From assembly GCF_009764645.1 (NCBI RefSeq), contig NZ_RWIM01000011.1, positions 1 through 64,000 of the forward strand: DNA of 64,000 nt. Direction: 5' to 3'. Below are positions 29,095 to 40,374 of the stretch, in pieces. The notes beneath the pieces were generated by a model. It was given only the letters and a program-made list of their open reading frames with translations, had not been told where the DNA came from and did no database searches. Origin of the DNA: Pseudomonas sp. PB106 (lineage in GTDB: Bacteria > Pseudomonadota > Gammaproteobacteria > Pseudomonadales > Pseudomonadaceae). Every line of letters begins with the position of its first letter. Positions within the stretch are counted from its first letter, which is position 1. A program made the translations under genes and the position numbers.

Positions 29095-29384
29095 CAAAAA
29101 AGGCCTGCATGACCTGCTAAAGAGACGAAAAAAGTACCCGAATTGAGCCTTTTCAGACGATTTATGCAGGTTTTACAGGTTTTTTTATTGTCTTTATTTT
29201 TCGTTCAAAGCCTTTCAAACCGGGGCTCTCAGCGAAAAAAGGCAGTAAAGAAAACACGACTGATTGGCAAACAGCACGTCCGGGGGGCTACCAAAGCGAA
29301 CATTTCGACTATGATACCCGGGTGTGCCCAGTTGGCCTGAGCAGCACAGTACTACTGAAAATATATGTTTCTTGGAGATACACC

Positions 29385-29597
29385 ATGTCTAATCGCCAAA
29401 CCGGCACCGTTAAATGGTTCAACGATGAAAAAGGCTTCGGCTTCATCACTCCTCAAGGTGGCGGTGACGACCTGTTCGTACACTTCAAAGCTATCGAATC
29501 CGACGGTTTCAAAAGCCTGAAAGAAGGCCAGACCGTCTCCTTCGTGGCTGAGAAAGGCCAAAAGGGTATGCAAGCTGCACAGGTTCGCCCAGAGTAA
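29385..29597 (+). CDS. CspA-family cold-shock protein
   Basis: 70 residues forming one OB fold with RNP1 KGFGFITP and RNP2 LFVHF. It binds single-stranded nucleic acid and acts as an RNA chaperone. A T-rich leader of about 200 bases (29150-29384) precedes it, as usual for csp genes whose 5' UTR controls cold induction. TTGGAGA is the ribosome-binding site, and a strong terminator follows. From sequence alone I cannot tell CapB from other Csp paralogues. Confidence 0.95.
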   Translation: MSNRQTGTVKWFNDEKGFGFITPQGGGDDLFVHFKAIESDGFKSLKEGQTVSFVAEKGQKGMQAAQVRPE

Positions 29598-29611
29598 TTT
29601 CTCGGCGCACT

Positions 29612-29643
29612 AAAAAAACCCCGTCCATGTGACGGGGTTTTTT
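29612..29643. terminator. Bidirectional rho-independent terminator
   Basis: AAAAAACCCCGTC-catgt-GACGGGGTTTTTT, serving the cold-shock gene on the plus strand and the convergent lipoprotein gene on the minus strand. Confidence 0.92.
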
Positions 29644-29669
29644 ATGCCTGCAAGAAACGCGGCCAGCAA

Positions 29670-29987
29670 TCAGCCGCAGTTGACGCGAGTGATCACCAGG
29701 TTGTTGTCGGTGTTCAGGTTCAGGCGATCGGAGCGGTACTCCAGCGTGATCATATCGTTGGGCTTCAGGAAGCGTGCATTCTGCGCTCCGGCCTTGGCAC
29801 GAGCCTGCTCCAACAGCTCGGGTGAAGCCTTCTTGCCAATGGCGAACTCCGCCGCGGTTGCTTCACAGCGGCTATGACCCGATTCGGTTGCCACTGGATC
29901 CTTTGCCGACTCGCTGGAACTCGTACTGCAACCGGCCAACAGGGCTGCGGCCATAAGTGCACCCAGTGTCGCGAACTTCAAAGGCAT
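29670..29987 (-). CDS. I78-type peptidase inhibitor lipoprotein
   Basis: 105 residues. Lipobox LLAGC near residue 20. The mature part has CEATAAEFAIGKKASPEL and the ending RLNLNTDNNLVITRVNCG, the pattern of inhibitor family I78 (elastase/subtilisin-type inhibitors), with the two Cys that bracket the fold. It would protect envelope proteins from serine proteases (inference from the family). AAGGAGGC precedes the ATG. Confidence 0.85.
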   Translation of the reverse strand: MPLKFATLGALMAAALLAGCSTSSSESAKDPVATESGHSRCEATAAEFAIGKKASPELLEQARAKAGAQNARFLKPNDMITLEYRSDRLNLNTDNNLVITRVNCG

Positions 29988-30156
29988 GAAGCCTCCTTGT
30001 ATTCATTAAAGTTAAGCTGAGATCGTGCGACCGCCATTCCGGCGTTTGGTTTCACGGCCAAGGCCATCACCCTGCCCCACGATCAGAAAAACGCCGAGTT
30101 TGCCTGAGCGACGCTCGACTCTTCATCAATCAATCGTGACTGAATATTAACGGCGC

Positions 30157-30462
30157 TCAGTAGACGTCGATGTAGTCAAATGGCGGATTGGGCCAGTTGT
30201 CCTTGAGCGCGTTGAAAATCTGCATCACCCAGACTTCATCGCTGGCCGCGACATTTCCCACGTAGCCCGAGCCCTTGGCCCACGTCTCAAGACGAAACAG
30301 CAGACCGTCGATGTCCTGCCCACCGGTAACGCCCGTGGAAATATAGGCAATACCGCCCTTCGTCACGCGCAGCTGGGTGTGCTCGTCATCACTGGCGGAG
30401 GCCAGCAACTGGCGCACTGCGTCGAGCGTAAGGCCATCAGCGGTATTCAAATCGATCTGCAC
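30157..30462 (-). CDS. Hypothetical protein
   Basis: 101 residues, soluble and acidic, with no recognised domain (ends NWPNPPFDYIDVY). The GTG start at 30462 has AAGGA about 9 bases upstream. It is divergent from the small gene at 30595. Confidence 0.65.
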   Translation of the reverse strand: MQIDLNTADGLTLDAVRQLLASASDDEHTQLRVTKGGIAYISTGVTGGQDIDGLLFRLETWAKGSGYVGNVAASDEVWVMQIFNALKDNWPNPPFDYIDVY

Positions 30463-30594
30463 AGCACGGTCCTTGGGTCAGCCGGAAAAGACCAAGTGTC
30501 GCATAGCACTGCGCTCATGCCTAAGTCGCAGTGCCAAACCTCCGACAAAATGGTTAACTCAGAACTCAGACCTTTCGACTTTTCGAGCGCTCTC

Positions 30595-30807
30595 ATGACC
30601 ACCATCAGCATCGACGCCGCCATCAACGCCAAATGGGCAGACGGACACAGTTCTTACAGCCCTGGAACCACCGAAGAATTGGCGCTGATTGGTATCGATC
30701 TATTGGTCAAGGAACTGGGCACTGAAGCCGCCCAGCAATTCATCAAGCAGATTTTCGAACGCTACCCGACCGAGCAGGCCGGGCATGCACACGCAGAGAA
30801 GGTGTAA
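30595..30807 (+). CDS. Hypothetical small protein
   Basis: 70 residues, starting MTTISIDAAINAKWADGHSS, helical, no signal peptide. The ATG at 30595 is preceded by GAGCGC. A hairpin follows the stop. Family not recognised. Confidence 0.6.
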   Translation: MTTISIDAAINAKWADGHSSYSPGTTEELALIGIDLLVKELGTEAAQQFIKQIFERYPTEQAGHAHAEKV

Positions 30808-30810
30808 ACA

Positions 30811-30840
30811 CCCGCAGGCTGGCACCTGCGGGTTGATGCT
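30811..30840. terminator. Probable terminator hairpin
   Basis: CCCGCAGG/CCTGCGGG stem between the convergent small gene and the nucleoside hydrolase gene; the T-run is poor. Confidence 0.5.
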
Positions 30841-31869
30841 TTACTTCAAGCGTTTCAGACGCTCGGTGAGCAAGTCGAAGAAGCCTTGGGCATCACCACT
30901 CTCTACCCAGAATGCATTCTTCGGCGCTTTCAGTCCGTCATACCAGTCAACAATGGTCTGACCAAACGTCGGTCCTTCACGGCTATCCACCACAACGTTT
31001 ACCGAGCGACCGGTGAACAGTTCCGGCTTGAGCAGATAAGCCACGACAGTTGCGTCGTGCATCGGGCCACCCGGAATACCGTAGTGCTCCATGTCGCCTT
31101 TGATGTACTCGTTGAGGATGTCGCCGACGATTTTGCTCGCATTGTTGTTCAGCGCGGCAATCTGCTTCAGACGTGCATCACTGGTGAGGATCTTGTGCGT
31201 CACATCCAGCGGCAAATACGTCAGTTTAACGCCGCTCTTGAGCACCACTTCAGCCGCTTGCGGGTCGGCAAACAGGTTGAATTCCGCCACCGGGGTGATG
31301 TTGCCACCATTGAAGTGCGCACCACCCATGATCACCACCTCCTTGATGCCTTGAACAATCTCAGGCTCCTGGATCAGCGCGAGTGCCAAGTTGGTTTGCG
31401 GACCGAGCATGGCAATCGTAATGCTGTGCGGCTTGGCTTGCTTCAGGGTGTCGATCAGATAGTTGACCGCACTGCCTTGCGCCAGACCCTTTTTAGGCTC
31501 GTGAACGGTGACACCCGACAGGCCTTCCTTGCCGTGGATGTTCTCGGCATAGATAGGCGTGCGCATCAGCGGTTTCGGAGCACCGGCATACACCGGTACA
31601 TCCTCACGCCCTGCCCACTCGCGGGCCAGGCGCGCGTTGCGCGAAGTCTTGTCGAGACGCACGTTGCCGGCCACGGTGGTCAATGCACGAATATTCAGCT
31701 CATCCGGCGATGCCAAGGCGAACAACAAAGCAACCACGTCGTCAGCACCGGGATCGGTGTCGATGATCAGGTCGATTTTTTCCGCCGCGTGAGCGCCGGT
31801 TGCAGTTATCACGGACAAAAGCAGCAGACTCCGGATCAGATGATGCAGTTTGTGAGCATAGCGTTGCAT
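30841..31869 (-). CDS. Nucleoside hydrolase, exported
   Basis: 342 residues. A signal peptide (LIRSLLLLSVITATGAHA) precedes the inosine-uridine nucleoside hydrolase fold. DTDPGADDVVALLFAL is the calcium-binding N-terminal motif, and the C-terminal MHDATVVAYLL gives the remaining Asp. It should split ribonucleosides into base and ribose in the periplasm. It is the last gene of the ribose operon, 32 bases after rbsD, so ribose freed here would be taken up by RbsABC. AAGGAATG supports the start at 31869. Confidence 0.92.
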   Translation of the reverse strand: MQRYAHKLHHLIRSLLLLSVITATGAHAAEKIDLIIDTDPGADDVVALLFALASPDELNIRALTTVAGNVRLDKTSRNARLAREWAGREDVPVYAGAPKPLMRTPIYAENIHGKEGLSGVTVHEPKKGLAQGSAVNYLIDTLKQAKPHSITIAMLGPQTNLALALIQEPEIVQGIKEVVIMGGAHFNGGNITPVAEFNLFADPQAAEVVLKSGVKLTYLPLDVTHKILTSDARLKQIAALNNNASKIVGDILNEYIKGDMEHYGIPGGPMHDATVVAYLLKPELFTGRSVNVVVDSREGPTFGQTIVDWYDGLKAPKNAFWVESGDAQGFFDLLTERLKRLK

Positions 31870-31901
31870 GGCGCATTCCTTGTGCAGGTGAAATCGAAAA
31901 A

Positions 31902-32306
31902 TCAGAACGTGACCCCAGCGACGAGCACGATGTTGCAGTACGGCTGACATTCGCCTGTACGGACAATCGCCCGCGCCTGTCGGCTGAGGACTTTGAATTG
32001 CTCATGACTGAGCAGGTCGCGACGGCCCAAAACGCCCTCTTCACTCAACGTTTCCAGCGTGTTCAGCGCCGCAGGTTGCTTGTCGAAGATTTCCTTGGCT
32101 AACGCATGACTCTCCACCTGCATCTCGCTGAGCACGACTTTCAAAGTGCTGACGAAATCGGGGATACCGTGCGTCAGCGCGAGGTCGATCAGCTCGACGC
32201 CCGGAGGTACTGGCAGCCCGGCATCACCGATGACCACCATGTCGCCATGGCCCAAGGAGGCAATCAGTCGCGACAGTGCGACGTTGAGCAAAGGAGTCTT
32301 TTTCAT
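31902..32306 (-). CDS. rbsD: D-ribose pyranase
   Basis: 134 residues, with [20 protein letters not shown] and [13 protein letters not shown] as in RbsD, which interconverts pyranose and furanose forms of ribose. It starts by a 4-base ATGA overlap with the end of rbsK. Confidence 0.96.
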   Translation of the reverse strand: MKKTPLLNVALSRLIASLGHGDMVVIGDAGLPVPPGVELIDLALTHGIPDFVSTLKVVLSEMQVESHALAKEIFDKQPAALNTLETLSEEGVLGRRDLLSHEQFKVLSRQARAIVRTGECQPYCNIVLVAGVTF

Positions 32307-33220
32307 GCGGGTTTAAAGGCCTGTACGTCGGACATGGTGGGAATGGACGGTTGCGCGCCGGCGCGGGTAACCGACAGTGCCGCGGCGATCTGCCCGTAGC
32401 GAATGGCCTCGGCTTCTGACTTGCCACTGGCAAGCGCAGCCGCAAAGCCGCCGACGAAGGTGTCCCCGGCGGCGGTGGTATCAACCGCCTTTACCTTCGG
32501 AGCGGGGAAATGCTCGAAGCCTTGGCCATTGGCGAACAACGAGCCTTCAGCACCGAGGGTGATGATGACTTTTCCCGCGCCGAGGGCGATCAGGTGACTG
32601 GCGGCATTTTCCGCTGTTTGCAGCGAGTCGACCGGCAGCCCGCTCAATGCGGCGGCTTCGCTTTCGTTGGGAATCAGATAATCAATCGCGGCAAACCAGT
32701 CGGCCGGCAGCGGTCGACTGGCAGGCGCCGGATTGAGAATGACAGTCTTGCCCAGTGCACGTGCACGTTTGAGCGCGTGCCCCACCGTGGCATCAGGAAT
32801 TTCGAGCTGGCAGATCACCACGTCGGCGGCTTGCAGCACGGCATCAAACCGATCAATGACCGCAGACGTCATCGCCCCGTTGGCACCCGCGACAATCACG
32901 ATGGCGTTCTGACTGTTGTCATCGACCACGATCAATGCCACGCCACTGGAGTCTTCAACGATACTGACTGCCTGACAGTCGATCTGCTCGGCCAGCAAGG
33001 CGTCGCGCAATTGCACGCCATAGTCATCGTTGCCGATGCAGCCGACCATTGCGACCTGCGCCCCAAGTCGTGCAGCGGCCACCGCCTGATTGGCGCCCTT
33101 GCCACCCGAGACGGTGGTGAAGGAGTGACCGATCAGCGTTTCACCGCCCCGCGGCAGCCGTGGCGCCCGGGTGACCAGATCCATGTTCAGGCTGCCTATT
33201 ACCACTACATTTGCTGGCAT
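32303..33220 (-). CDS. rbsK: Ribokinase
   Basis: 305 residues of the PfkB family: the N-terminal [20 protein letters not shown] and the C-terminal anion hole [19 protein letters not shown] with the catalytic Asp. It phosphorylates ribose to ribose-5-phosphate. It lies between rbsR and rbsD in the operon. Confidence 0.97.
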   Translation of the reverse strand: MPANVVVIGSLNMDLVTRAPRLPRGGETLIGHSFTTVSGGKGANQAVAAARLGAQVAMVGCIGNDDYGVQLRDALLAEQIDCQAVSIVEDSSGVALIVVDDNSQNAIVIVAGANGAMTSAVIDRFDAVLQAADVVICQLEIPDATVGHALKRARALGKTVILNPAPASRPLPADWFAAIDYLIPNESEAAALSGLPVDSLQTAENAASHLIALGAGKVIITLGAEGSLFANGQGFEHFPAPKVKAVDTTAAGDTFVGGFAAALASGKSEAEAIRYGQIAAALSVTRAGAQPSIPTMSDVQAFKPA

Positions 33221-33244
33221 ACATCAGTACTCGTCAATTCGGTT

Positions 33245-34264
33245 TCAGCGGTATTCGGTGAACACGCCGGACAGCGGCGCAGTCGATTCGCGCAAGACAA
33301 TACTCGGGGTCACGATGCGTTGATCGGTGCCCAGATTCGGTGTCGCAATTCTTCGCAACAATACCTCCGCAGCCATTTCGCCCAGTTGCAGGATCGACTG
33401 GCCGACGGTGGTCAGTGCCGGGTACACATAACGGCTCATCTGAATATCGTCGAAGCCAATCACTGACAGTTCGCTCGGCACACGCACGTTGCGCTCGGCT
33501 GCCGCACGCAACACGCCGATACCAATCATGTCGTTACCGGCAAAAATCGCGCTGGGCGGATTGCTTTCCAGCAGAATCGCCGCCGCGTTATAACCGCCCG
33601 TGCTGGTGAAATCACTTTCCAGCATGCGCGCTCGGCGCACTTCGATACCCGCCTCCTGCAACGCCCGGCAATAACCGGCCTGACGCATCTGCGCCACGCT
33701 GGTGCTCGCCGGGCCGCCAATAGTGGCGATATCACGATGCCCCAACTCAAGCAGATGCCGCGTGGCGAGGTACGCGCCGTATTCGTGATCGATGCGCACG
33801 AGATCGGCGTCGACGCCATCCAGGCCACGGTCGACGATGACCATTGGCGTTTTCACACCCGCCAAACCCTGCGCCAAGCCACTATCTCCACCCGCCGAGG
33901 CGACGATCAAACCGTCGATACGTTTTTCCAGCAGCACGCGCAAATAGCTGCGCTGCTTTTCCGGATTATCGTCGGAGTTGCACAGGATCACGCAGTAGCC
34001 GTTTCGCTCGCAATAATCCTCGATCCCCCGCGCCAGCTCGGCGAAGTAAGGGTTGAGACTGTTAGGCACCAGCAAGCCGATGGTTGCGGTGGTTTTGGCT
34101 TTGAGCGAACGCGCCACCGCACTGGGCACGTAGTCGAGGCTCTTGATGGCCGCCTCGACTTTCAGACGAACTTCCTTGCTCACCGGCCGCGTGTTGTTCA
34201 CCACGTGGGACACGGTTGTGTAGGAAATTCCTGCGAGCGCCGCTACATCTTTGATCGTTGCCAT
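33245..34264 (-). CDS. rbsR: LacI-family repressor of the ribose operon
   Basis: 339 residues. The LacI helix-turn-helix (ATIKDVAALAGISYTTVSHV) and hinge (SAVARSLKAKTTATIGLLVP) are followed by a sugar-binding domain of the ribose-binding type. It sits inside the operon it should control, between rbsC and rbsK. The matching operator is the palindrome at 37909-37922. Confidence 0.93.
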   Translation of the reverse strand: MATIKDVAALAGISYTTVSHVVNNTRPVSKEVRLKVEAAIKSLDYVPSAVARSLKAKTTATIGLLVPNSLNPYFAELARGIEDYCERNGYCVILCNSDDNPEKQRSYLRVLLEKRIDGLIVASAGGDSGLAQGLAGVKTPMVIVDRGLDGVDADLVRIDHEYGAYLATRHLLELGHRDIATIGGPASTSVAQMRQAGYCRALQEAGIEVRRARMLESDFTSTGGYNAAAILLESNPPSAIFAGNDMIGIGVLRAAAERNVRVPSELSVIGFDDIQMSRYVYPALTTVGQSILQLGEMAAEVLLRRIATPNLGTDQRIVTPSIVLRESTAPLSGVFTEYR

Positions 34265-34273
34265 ATCGGTATC

Positions 34274-35251
34274 TCAGCCCCGGCGACTGGCGCGTTGACT
34301 GCGATAGGTGTCGAGCACCACAGCGATAACAATCACCGCACCGGTGATGATGCGCTTGGTCGGTTCAGTCGCGCCGATCTGTGCTAGACCAGCCGCAAGT
34401 ACGGAAATGATCAATACGCCAAAAAACGTGCTGATTACCGAACCGCGCCCGCCCATCAGGCTGGTTCCGCCGATCACCACCGCTGCAATGACTTGCAGTT
34501 CAAGCCCGGAGCCCGCATTCGGGTCAGCGGCTTCCAGACGCGAAATCTGGAACAGCGCAGCGATCCCGGCCAGCAACCCCATCAGGCTGAACACCAGAAT
34601 CTTGTAGGGTTTCGGATTGATCCCGGCCAGCCGAACCGCCTCTTCATTGGTGCCGATACCGATCAGATAACGGCCAAACACCGTACGAGTCAAAACTGCC
34701 TGCGCGATGAAAATCACCAGCAAGGCAATGATGAACGACGGCGAGATACCGAACGCGATCGGGTTCGACAGCCAGGCAAACGAATCGCCGATGTAGGCAG
34801 TGCGCGACCCGGTCATCTGATAGGCCAGACCCCGGGCCATTTCTAACACGCCGAGGGACACGATGAACGATGGAATACGCCAGGCCACAGTGATCGAGCC
34901 GGTGACCGTACCGGCCAATGCCGCCACCGCCATGCCAAGCAACGCCGAGGGCAAAACGCCCCAACCCCAACCGAGAATCGCCACGCTGACGGTGGAAGCG
35001 GCCAGTGCCAGCACCGATCCGACAGAAAGATCGATGCCACCGATGATCAGCACGAAGGTCATGCCGACCGCCAGCACCATCAGGTCAGGGATCTGGTTGG
35101 CCAGCGTGCTGAAGGTGTTATAGGACAAAAAGTGGCTGCTCAATACCGAGAACAAAGCCACCATCGCCAGCAAGGCGCCAGCGAGGCCCAGATAAGTGCC
35201 CAGCCCGTAGAAATTGCCACTACGTTTGCCGGCAGGAGATGCAGTTTTCAT
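34274..35251 (-). CDS. rbsC: Ribose ABC transporter permease
   Basis: 325 residues with about 8-10 membrane segments and the family signature GGIDLSVGSVLALAA. Forms the membrane channel with RbsA and RbsB. Starts within rbsA by a 4-base overlap. Confidence 0.96.
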   Translation of the reverse strand: MKTASPAGKRSGNFYGLGTYLGLAGALLAMVALFSVLSSHFLSYNTFSTLANQIPDLMVLAVGMTFVLIIGGIDLSVGSVLALAASTVSVAILGWGWGVLPSALLGMAVAALAGTVTGSITVAWRIPSFIVSLGVLEMARGLAYQMTGSRTAYIGDSFAWLSNPIAFGISPSFIIALLVIFIAQAVLTRTVFGRYLIGIGTNEEAVRLAGINPKPYKILVFSLMGLLAGIAALFQISRLEAADPNAGSGLELQVIAAVVIGGTSLMGGRGSVISTFFGVLIISVLAAGLAQIGATEPTKRIITGAVIVIAVVLDTYRSQRASRRG

Positions 35252-36801
35252 GGGAGATCCCTTGGCGCCGCTTCGTTGAGCAACGCATCACGTTTTTGGT
35301 AGCCGGCAAATGCGGCAGCAAGCAAATCATCCTGGGTCCAGCTGTCGCGCTCGAAGGTGTCGATCAGACGTCCCGCCGACAGCACACCGATCCGGTCGCA
35401 GATCAGCATCAATTCGCGCAGGTCACTGGAGACCACCACCAGCGCTTTGCCTTGCCGGGTCAATTCGCCGAGCAGGCCATAGATGTCGAACTTGGCACCG
35501 ACGTCGATGCCACGGGTAGGCTCGTCGAACAGCAGCACCGAACAATCACGCTCCAGCCAGCGGCCGATCACCACCTTCTGCTGGTTACCGCCGGACAATT
35601 CTGAAACAAGCTGTGTAGGACTCGAACTGCGGATGCGCATGGCGTCGATCTGACGCTGCGCCAAAGAGATTTCGTCGTTGTTGTTGACGACACCAGCCCG
35701 GGAAATTTCCGGCATGTTACCCAACGCAATATTCGCGCTGATCGACTGACTGAGCAGAAGCCCTTCGCCCTTGCGGTCTTCGGTGATCAAGGCAATGCCA
35801 TTGCGCACCGCATCGACCGGCGAGCGCACACTGATCACCTGCGCCGGCGAACCCAGTGCGATAGTGCCACTGTCGGCGACATCAGCACCGAAGATCAGCC
35901 GCAACAACTCAGTGCGCCCTGCCCCGATCAATCCGGAAATTCCGAAAATTTCGCCAGCGCGCACTTCAAAGGAAACATCCCGCACTTTATCCGAGCGGGT
36001 CAGGCCGTTGACCGTCAATGCCGGCGCGCCGATCTTGCGCGGCCCCATGTCGATGTGTTCGCCCAGCTCACGCCCGACCATCAGCGTGACCAATTGCTCG
36101 CTGTTGTAATTGGCCATCGGCTCGACGCAGACCAGATTACCGTCGCGCAGTACTGCAATTCGCTGGGCAACGCGCGCCAGCTCTTCGAGGCGATGGGAAA
36201 TGTAAATGATCGAGACACCACGCGCCTGAAGACGGGTGATTTGCTCGAAAAGCATCTCGACTTCACGTGCCGTCAACATCGCGGTTGGCTCATCGAGAAT
36301 CAGCACATGGCAATCGCCGATGAGGTTGCGGGCGATTTCGACCATTTGTTGATGGCCGATGCCCAGTTCTCCGACCAGCGTGTCCGGATCGATTGCGTCG
36401 AGGCCGACTTGCGCCATGGCTTCAATCGCTGCTTTGCGCAGTTGCTTGCGGCTGATCCAGCCACCGTTGCTCGGCAAGTTGTCGAGAAACAGGTTCTCCG
36501 CCACCGACAGCGTCGGCAACAAATTGAGTTCTTGCATGACCATGCGCACGCCAAGCTCTTCAGCCTGGGTGCGACTGCCTGGGCGATACTCCTTGCCCTG
36601 AAACTGCATCTGGCCCGTGGTCGGCGTGACCAGTCCGCCAATGATTTTCGACAAGGTGCTTTTACCGGCGCCATTCTCGCCGGTCAGCGCCAGTACTTCA
36701 CCGCGCATCAGCGTCAAATCGATGCCGGTGAGCACCGGTTGCGCATAGGTCTTACCGATACCGCTGACCGAGAGGACAGCGTTCGGGGCGGAAACTGACA
36801 T
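35248..36801 (-). CDS. rbsA: Ribose ABC transporter ATPase (two nucleotide-binding domains)
   Basis: 517 residues with two ABC domains. The first has Walker A GENGAGKST and the LGIGHQQMVEIARNL signature region. The second has the GLIGAGRTELLRLIFG degenerate loop and LSGGNQQKVVIGRWL with LLFDEPTRGIDVGAK. Typical sugar-import ATPase of the RbsA/XylG type. Confidence 0.97.
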   Translation of the reverse strand: MSVSAPNAVLSVSGIGKTYAQPVLTGIDLTLMRGEVLALTGENGAGKSTLSKIIGGLVTPTTGQMQFQGKEYRPGSRTQAEELGVRMVMQELNLLPTLSVAENLFLDNLPSNGGWISRKQLRKAAIEAMAQVGLDAIDPDTLVGELGIGHQQMVEIARNLIGDCHVLILDEPTAMLTAREVEMLFEQITRLQARGVSIIYISHRLEELARVAQRIAVLRDGNLVCVEPMANYNSEQLVTLMVGRELGEHIDMGPRKIGAPALTVNGLTRSDKVRDVSFEVRAGEIFGISGLIGAGRTELLRLIFGADVADSGTIALGSPAQVISVRSPVDAVRNGIALITEDRKGEGLLLSQSISANIALGNMPEISRAGVVNNNDEISLAQRQIDAMRIRSSSPTQLVSELSGGNQQKVVIGRWLERDCSVLLFDEPTRGIDVGAKFDIYGLLGELTRQGKALVVVSSDLRELMLICDRIGVLSAGRLIDTFERDSWTQDDLLAAAFAGYQKRDALLNEAAPRDLP

Positions 36802-36857
36802 AGAAACTCTCCATGCGCTCGCCCGGACGGACGAGCGCCGTTGTGTCGCCAGAAGAC

Positions 36858-37814
36858 TTACTTGGTGACCAGCTCGACCGGTGTTTCGATCACACCGTTG
36901 GTACCGCTGTCGACTTTTTCGCCCTTGATGATTTTCAGCGCGGTTTCGATGCCGAACACCGCCTGCTTGGCGGCAAACTGGTCAGCAGTGGCCAGCACAC
37001 GGCCGTCCTTCAACATCGGCTTGATCGCGTTGATGTTGTCGTAACCCACGACCTGCACCTGACCTGCCTTGCCTGCGGCACGGACAGCGGAAACGGCGCC
37101 GACGGCCATGCTGTCGTTGCCGGCCAGCAGTGCTTTGACATCTGGGTATTCGCTGAGGATCGAGGCGGCAACCTTGTTGCCCTTGTCGATCTCCCAGTCG
37201 CCAGACTGCAGCGAAACCACTTTGATCTGCGCCGCGTCCATCGCGTCTTTGAAGCCTGCGGTACGCTGCTGAGCGTTGGTGGTCGTCGAGACACCTTCAA
37301 TGATGCCGACCTCGTCACCAGCCTTCAGTTGCTTCGCCAGGTATTCACCGACCAGACGCGCACCTTTGCGGTTGTCCGGGCCTACGAAGGGCACGCTGAT
37401 GTTTTTGCTTTTGACGATTGCCGGATCAAGCTGATTGTCGATGTTGATCACGGTGATGCCGGCATCGACGGCTTTCTTGATCACCGGCACCATGGCCTTG
37501 GAATCAGAAGGTGCGATGACCAGGGCGTTAACTTTCGCCAGGATCATTTGCTCGACAATCCGCGTTTGGCCAGCGGTGTCGGTTTCGTCCTTGATGCCAT
37601 TGGAAATCAGATCGAAATCGGCAGAGTGTTCTTTTTGATAAGCCTTGGCGCCGTCTTCCATGGTCAGGAAGAATTCGTTGGCCAGAGACTTCATGACCAG
37701 CGCGACTTTGGGTTTTTCCGGGGACTCGGCGAAGGCCGGAGAGACAGGTAGTGCGGCGGCTGTGGCAGCCAGCATAGCGACAGCAAGAAGACGTCCAGCG
37801 AATGGCAGCTTCAT
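36858..37814 (-). CDS. rbsB: Ribose periplasmic binding protein
   Basis: 318 residues. A signal peptide (LLAVAMLAATAAALPVSPAF) is followed by a type I periplasmic binding fold (KVALVMKSLANEFFLTMEDG, VIGYDN-like VVGYDNINAI near the end). First gene of the operon; GGAGTG stands before the ATG. Ribose is the expected ligand from the operon context. Confidence 0.95.
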   Translation of the reverse strand: MKLPFAGRLLAVAMLAATAAALPVSPAFAESPEKPKVALVMKSLANEFFLTMEDGAKAYQKEHSADFDLISNGIKDETDTAGQTRIVEQMILAKVNALVIAPSDSKAMVPVIKKAVDAGITVINIDNQLDPAIVKSKNISVPFVGPDNRKGARLVGEYLAKQLKAGDEVGIIEGVSTTTNAQQRTAGFKDAMDAAQIKVVSLQSGDWEIDKGNKVAASILSEYPDVKALLAGNDSMAVGAVSAVRAAGKAGQVQVVGYDNINAIKPMLKDGRVLATADQFAAKQAVFGIETALKIIKGEKVDSGTNGVIETPVELVTK

Positions 37815-37908
37815 GGGTTCACTCCGATCTTATGATTATTGTGAGCAACGCTTGCGCCGGCGTAAGCTACATCGCTTTCTTCGGAGAGACAGGCCACCGG
37901 GAAAGCCG

Positions 37909-37922
37909 CGCAAACGTTTGCG
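37909..37922. promoter_or_regulatory. LacI-type operator of the ribose operon
   Basis: Perfect 14-base palindrome CGCAAACGTTTGCG, the form bound by LacI/GalR-family repressors, 94 bases before the rbsB start. RbsR encoded in the operon is the likely ligand. Confidence 0.85.
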
Positions 37923-38015
37923 TAGACCGAACTATGCGAATCCCGCCGACATTTGTCAACAATCGACCGTCGTCATTTTTTGTAGGGCGAATCCGCTGAT
38001 TCGCCCCGTGGTCGC

Positions 38016-38465
38016 TTATGCCGTGGTGCTGACCAGGTTGCCGCTGGTGGCGCCCTTGGTCATTTCCTTGACCAGTGCAGCCGCGACCTGCATTAACTCG
38101 CCACTGGTTTGCGCGATCTGCCCCTGAATGGACATGACTGCTTGCGATTTGGCTTCGGGCGTCGGATAGCTGTGAGCCTGTGCCGCGGCCAATCGCTGCT
38201 GCTGTTCCTGAAGCTGTTTCTGCAGTTCCTGCATCCGCTTCAATAGCGTTTTGACAGTCACGCTCTGGTTATCGCTTCCTTCAGCCTTGGTGTCTTCCGG
38301 CGCGGCGCCACCGCCGGTTCGAACCTGATTGCTATGAGCTTTCTCAGTGCCCAACGCTTCGCTGGAAGCATCCGCCCCCGCTTCATTCAATGCATTGATT
38401 GTCGCTGCGGTTTTGCCGCCGATCGTGACTGCGCCAGGGTTAGAAAAACCGATCGTCAGTGACAT
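38016..38465 (-). CDS. Hypothetical coiled-coil protein
   Basis: 149 residues. A small-residue-rich N-terminal third (SLTIGFSNPGAVTIGGKTAA) leads to a Gln-rich coiled coil (KRMQELQKQLQEQQQRLAAA) and an amphipathic C-terminus. No signal peptide. AAGGAAG precedes the ATG at 38465. The N-terminal look recalls type III-secreted or flagellar-exported proteins, but no family is claimed. Confidence 0.65.
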   Translation of the reverse strand: MSLTIGFSNPGAVTIGGKTAATINALNEAGADASSEALGTEKAHSNQVRTGGGAAPEDTKAEGSDNQSVTVKTLLKRMQELQKQLQEQQQRLAAAQAHSYPTPEAKSQAVMSIQGQIAQTSGELMQVAAALVKEMTKGATSGNLVSTTA

Positions 38466-39902
<1,437 letters not shown>

Positions 39903-40096
39903 TTGACCCTCGCCCGATCAATTCTCGATCGAGCACGGAGGTCACCACCCGCCTGCTTGGCGGGTGGTGCGCCACTTACAACCCTTCTGCTCTTTTCCTA
40001 CAAAAAATTCGACTCGACCTACACCAAAATCGGAAAACCGCTGTCAGAGGATCTTCTTGAATTTTAAGCAGTTGCGAAAATGCTTACAGTTAAATA

Positions 40097-40112
40097 CTGT
40101 ATGCACGTACAG
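40097..40112 (+). promoter_or_regulatory. LexA (SOS) box
   Basis: CTGTATGCACGTACAG fits the CTGT-N8-ACAG consensus exactly, 19 bases before the GTG start of the DUF1654 gene. It would put this gene and the downstream endonuclease under SOS control. Confidence 0.88.
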
Positions 40113-40130
40113 CTTAATAAGGATAACCTC

Positions 40131-40370
40131 GTGGCCACCTCTCCTGATGCTCCTGACGCTTACGAACGCATGGGCATGCGCGTTCAGAAAATCATCAACT
40201 CCCCCACCGCACAGAAAGCCAAAGCCGCACTGATCTTCCGTTTGCCGGATGAGCCGATGGATCAATGGGAGCGCCTGCTCGAGGAAATCGACGAGAACGA
40301 CAACGTCACTCTCGCTTACCGCGACGACGGTGGCGTGCAGATTTTTTGGGTTGTGCCGAAGGAAGATTGA
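40131..40370 (+). CDS. DUF1654 family protein, SOS-regulated
   Basis: 79 residues with YERMGMRVQKIINSPTAQKA and ALIFRLPDEP, the core of DUF1654, a Pseudomonas/phage family of unknown function. The GTG start at 40131 has AAGGA upstream and sits right after the LexA box, which decides it over the ATG at 40080 lying inside the promoter. Only 4 bases separate it from the endonuclease gene. Confidence 0.88.
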   Translation: MATSPDAPDAYERMGMRVQKIINSPTAQKAKAALIFRLPDEPMDQWERLLEEIDENDNVTLAYRDDGGVQIFWVVPKED

Positions 40371-40374
40371 TTCA

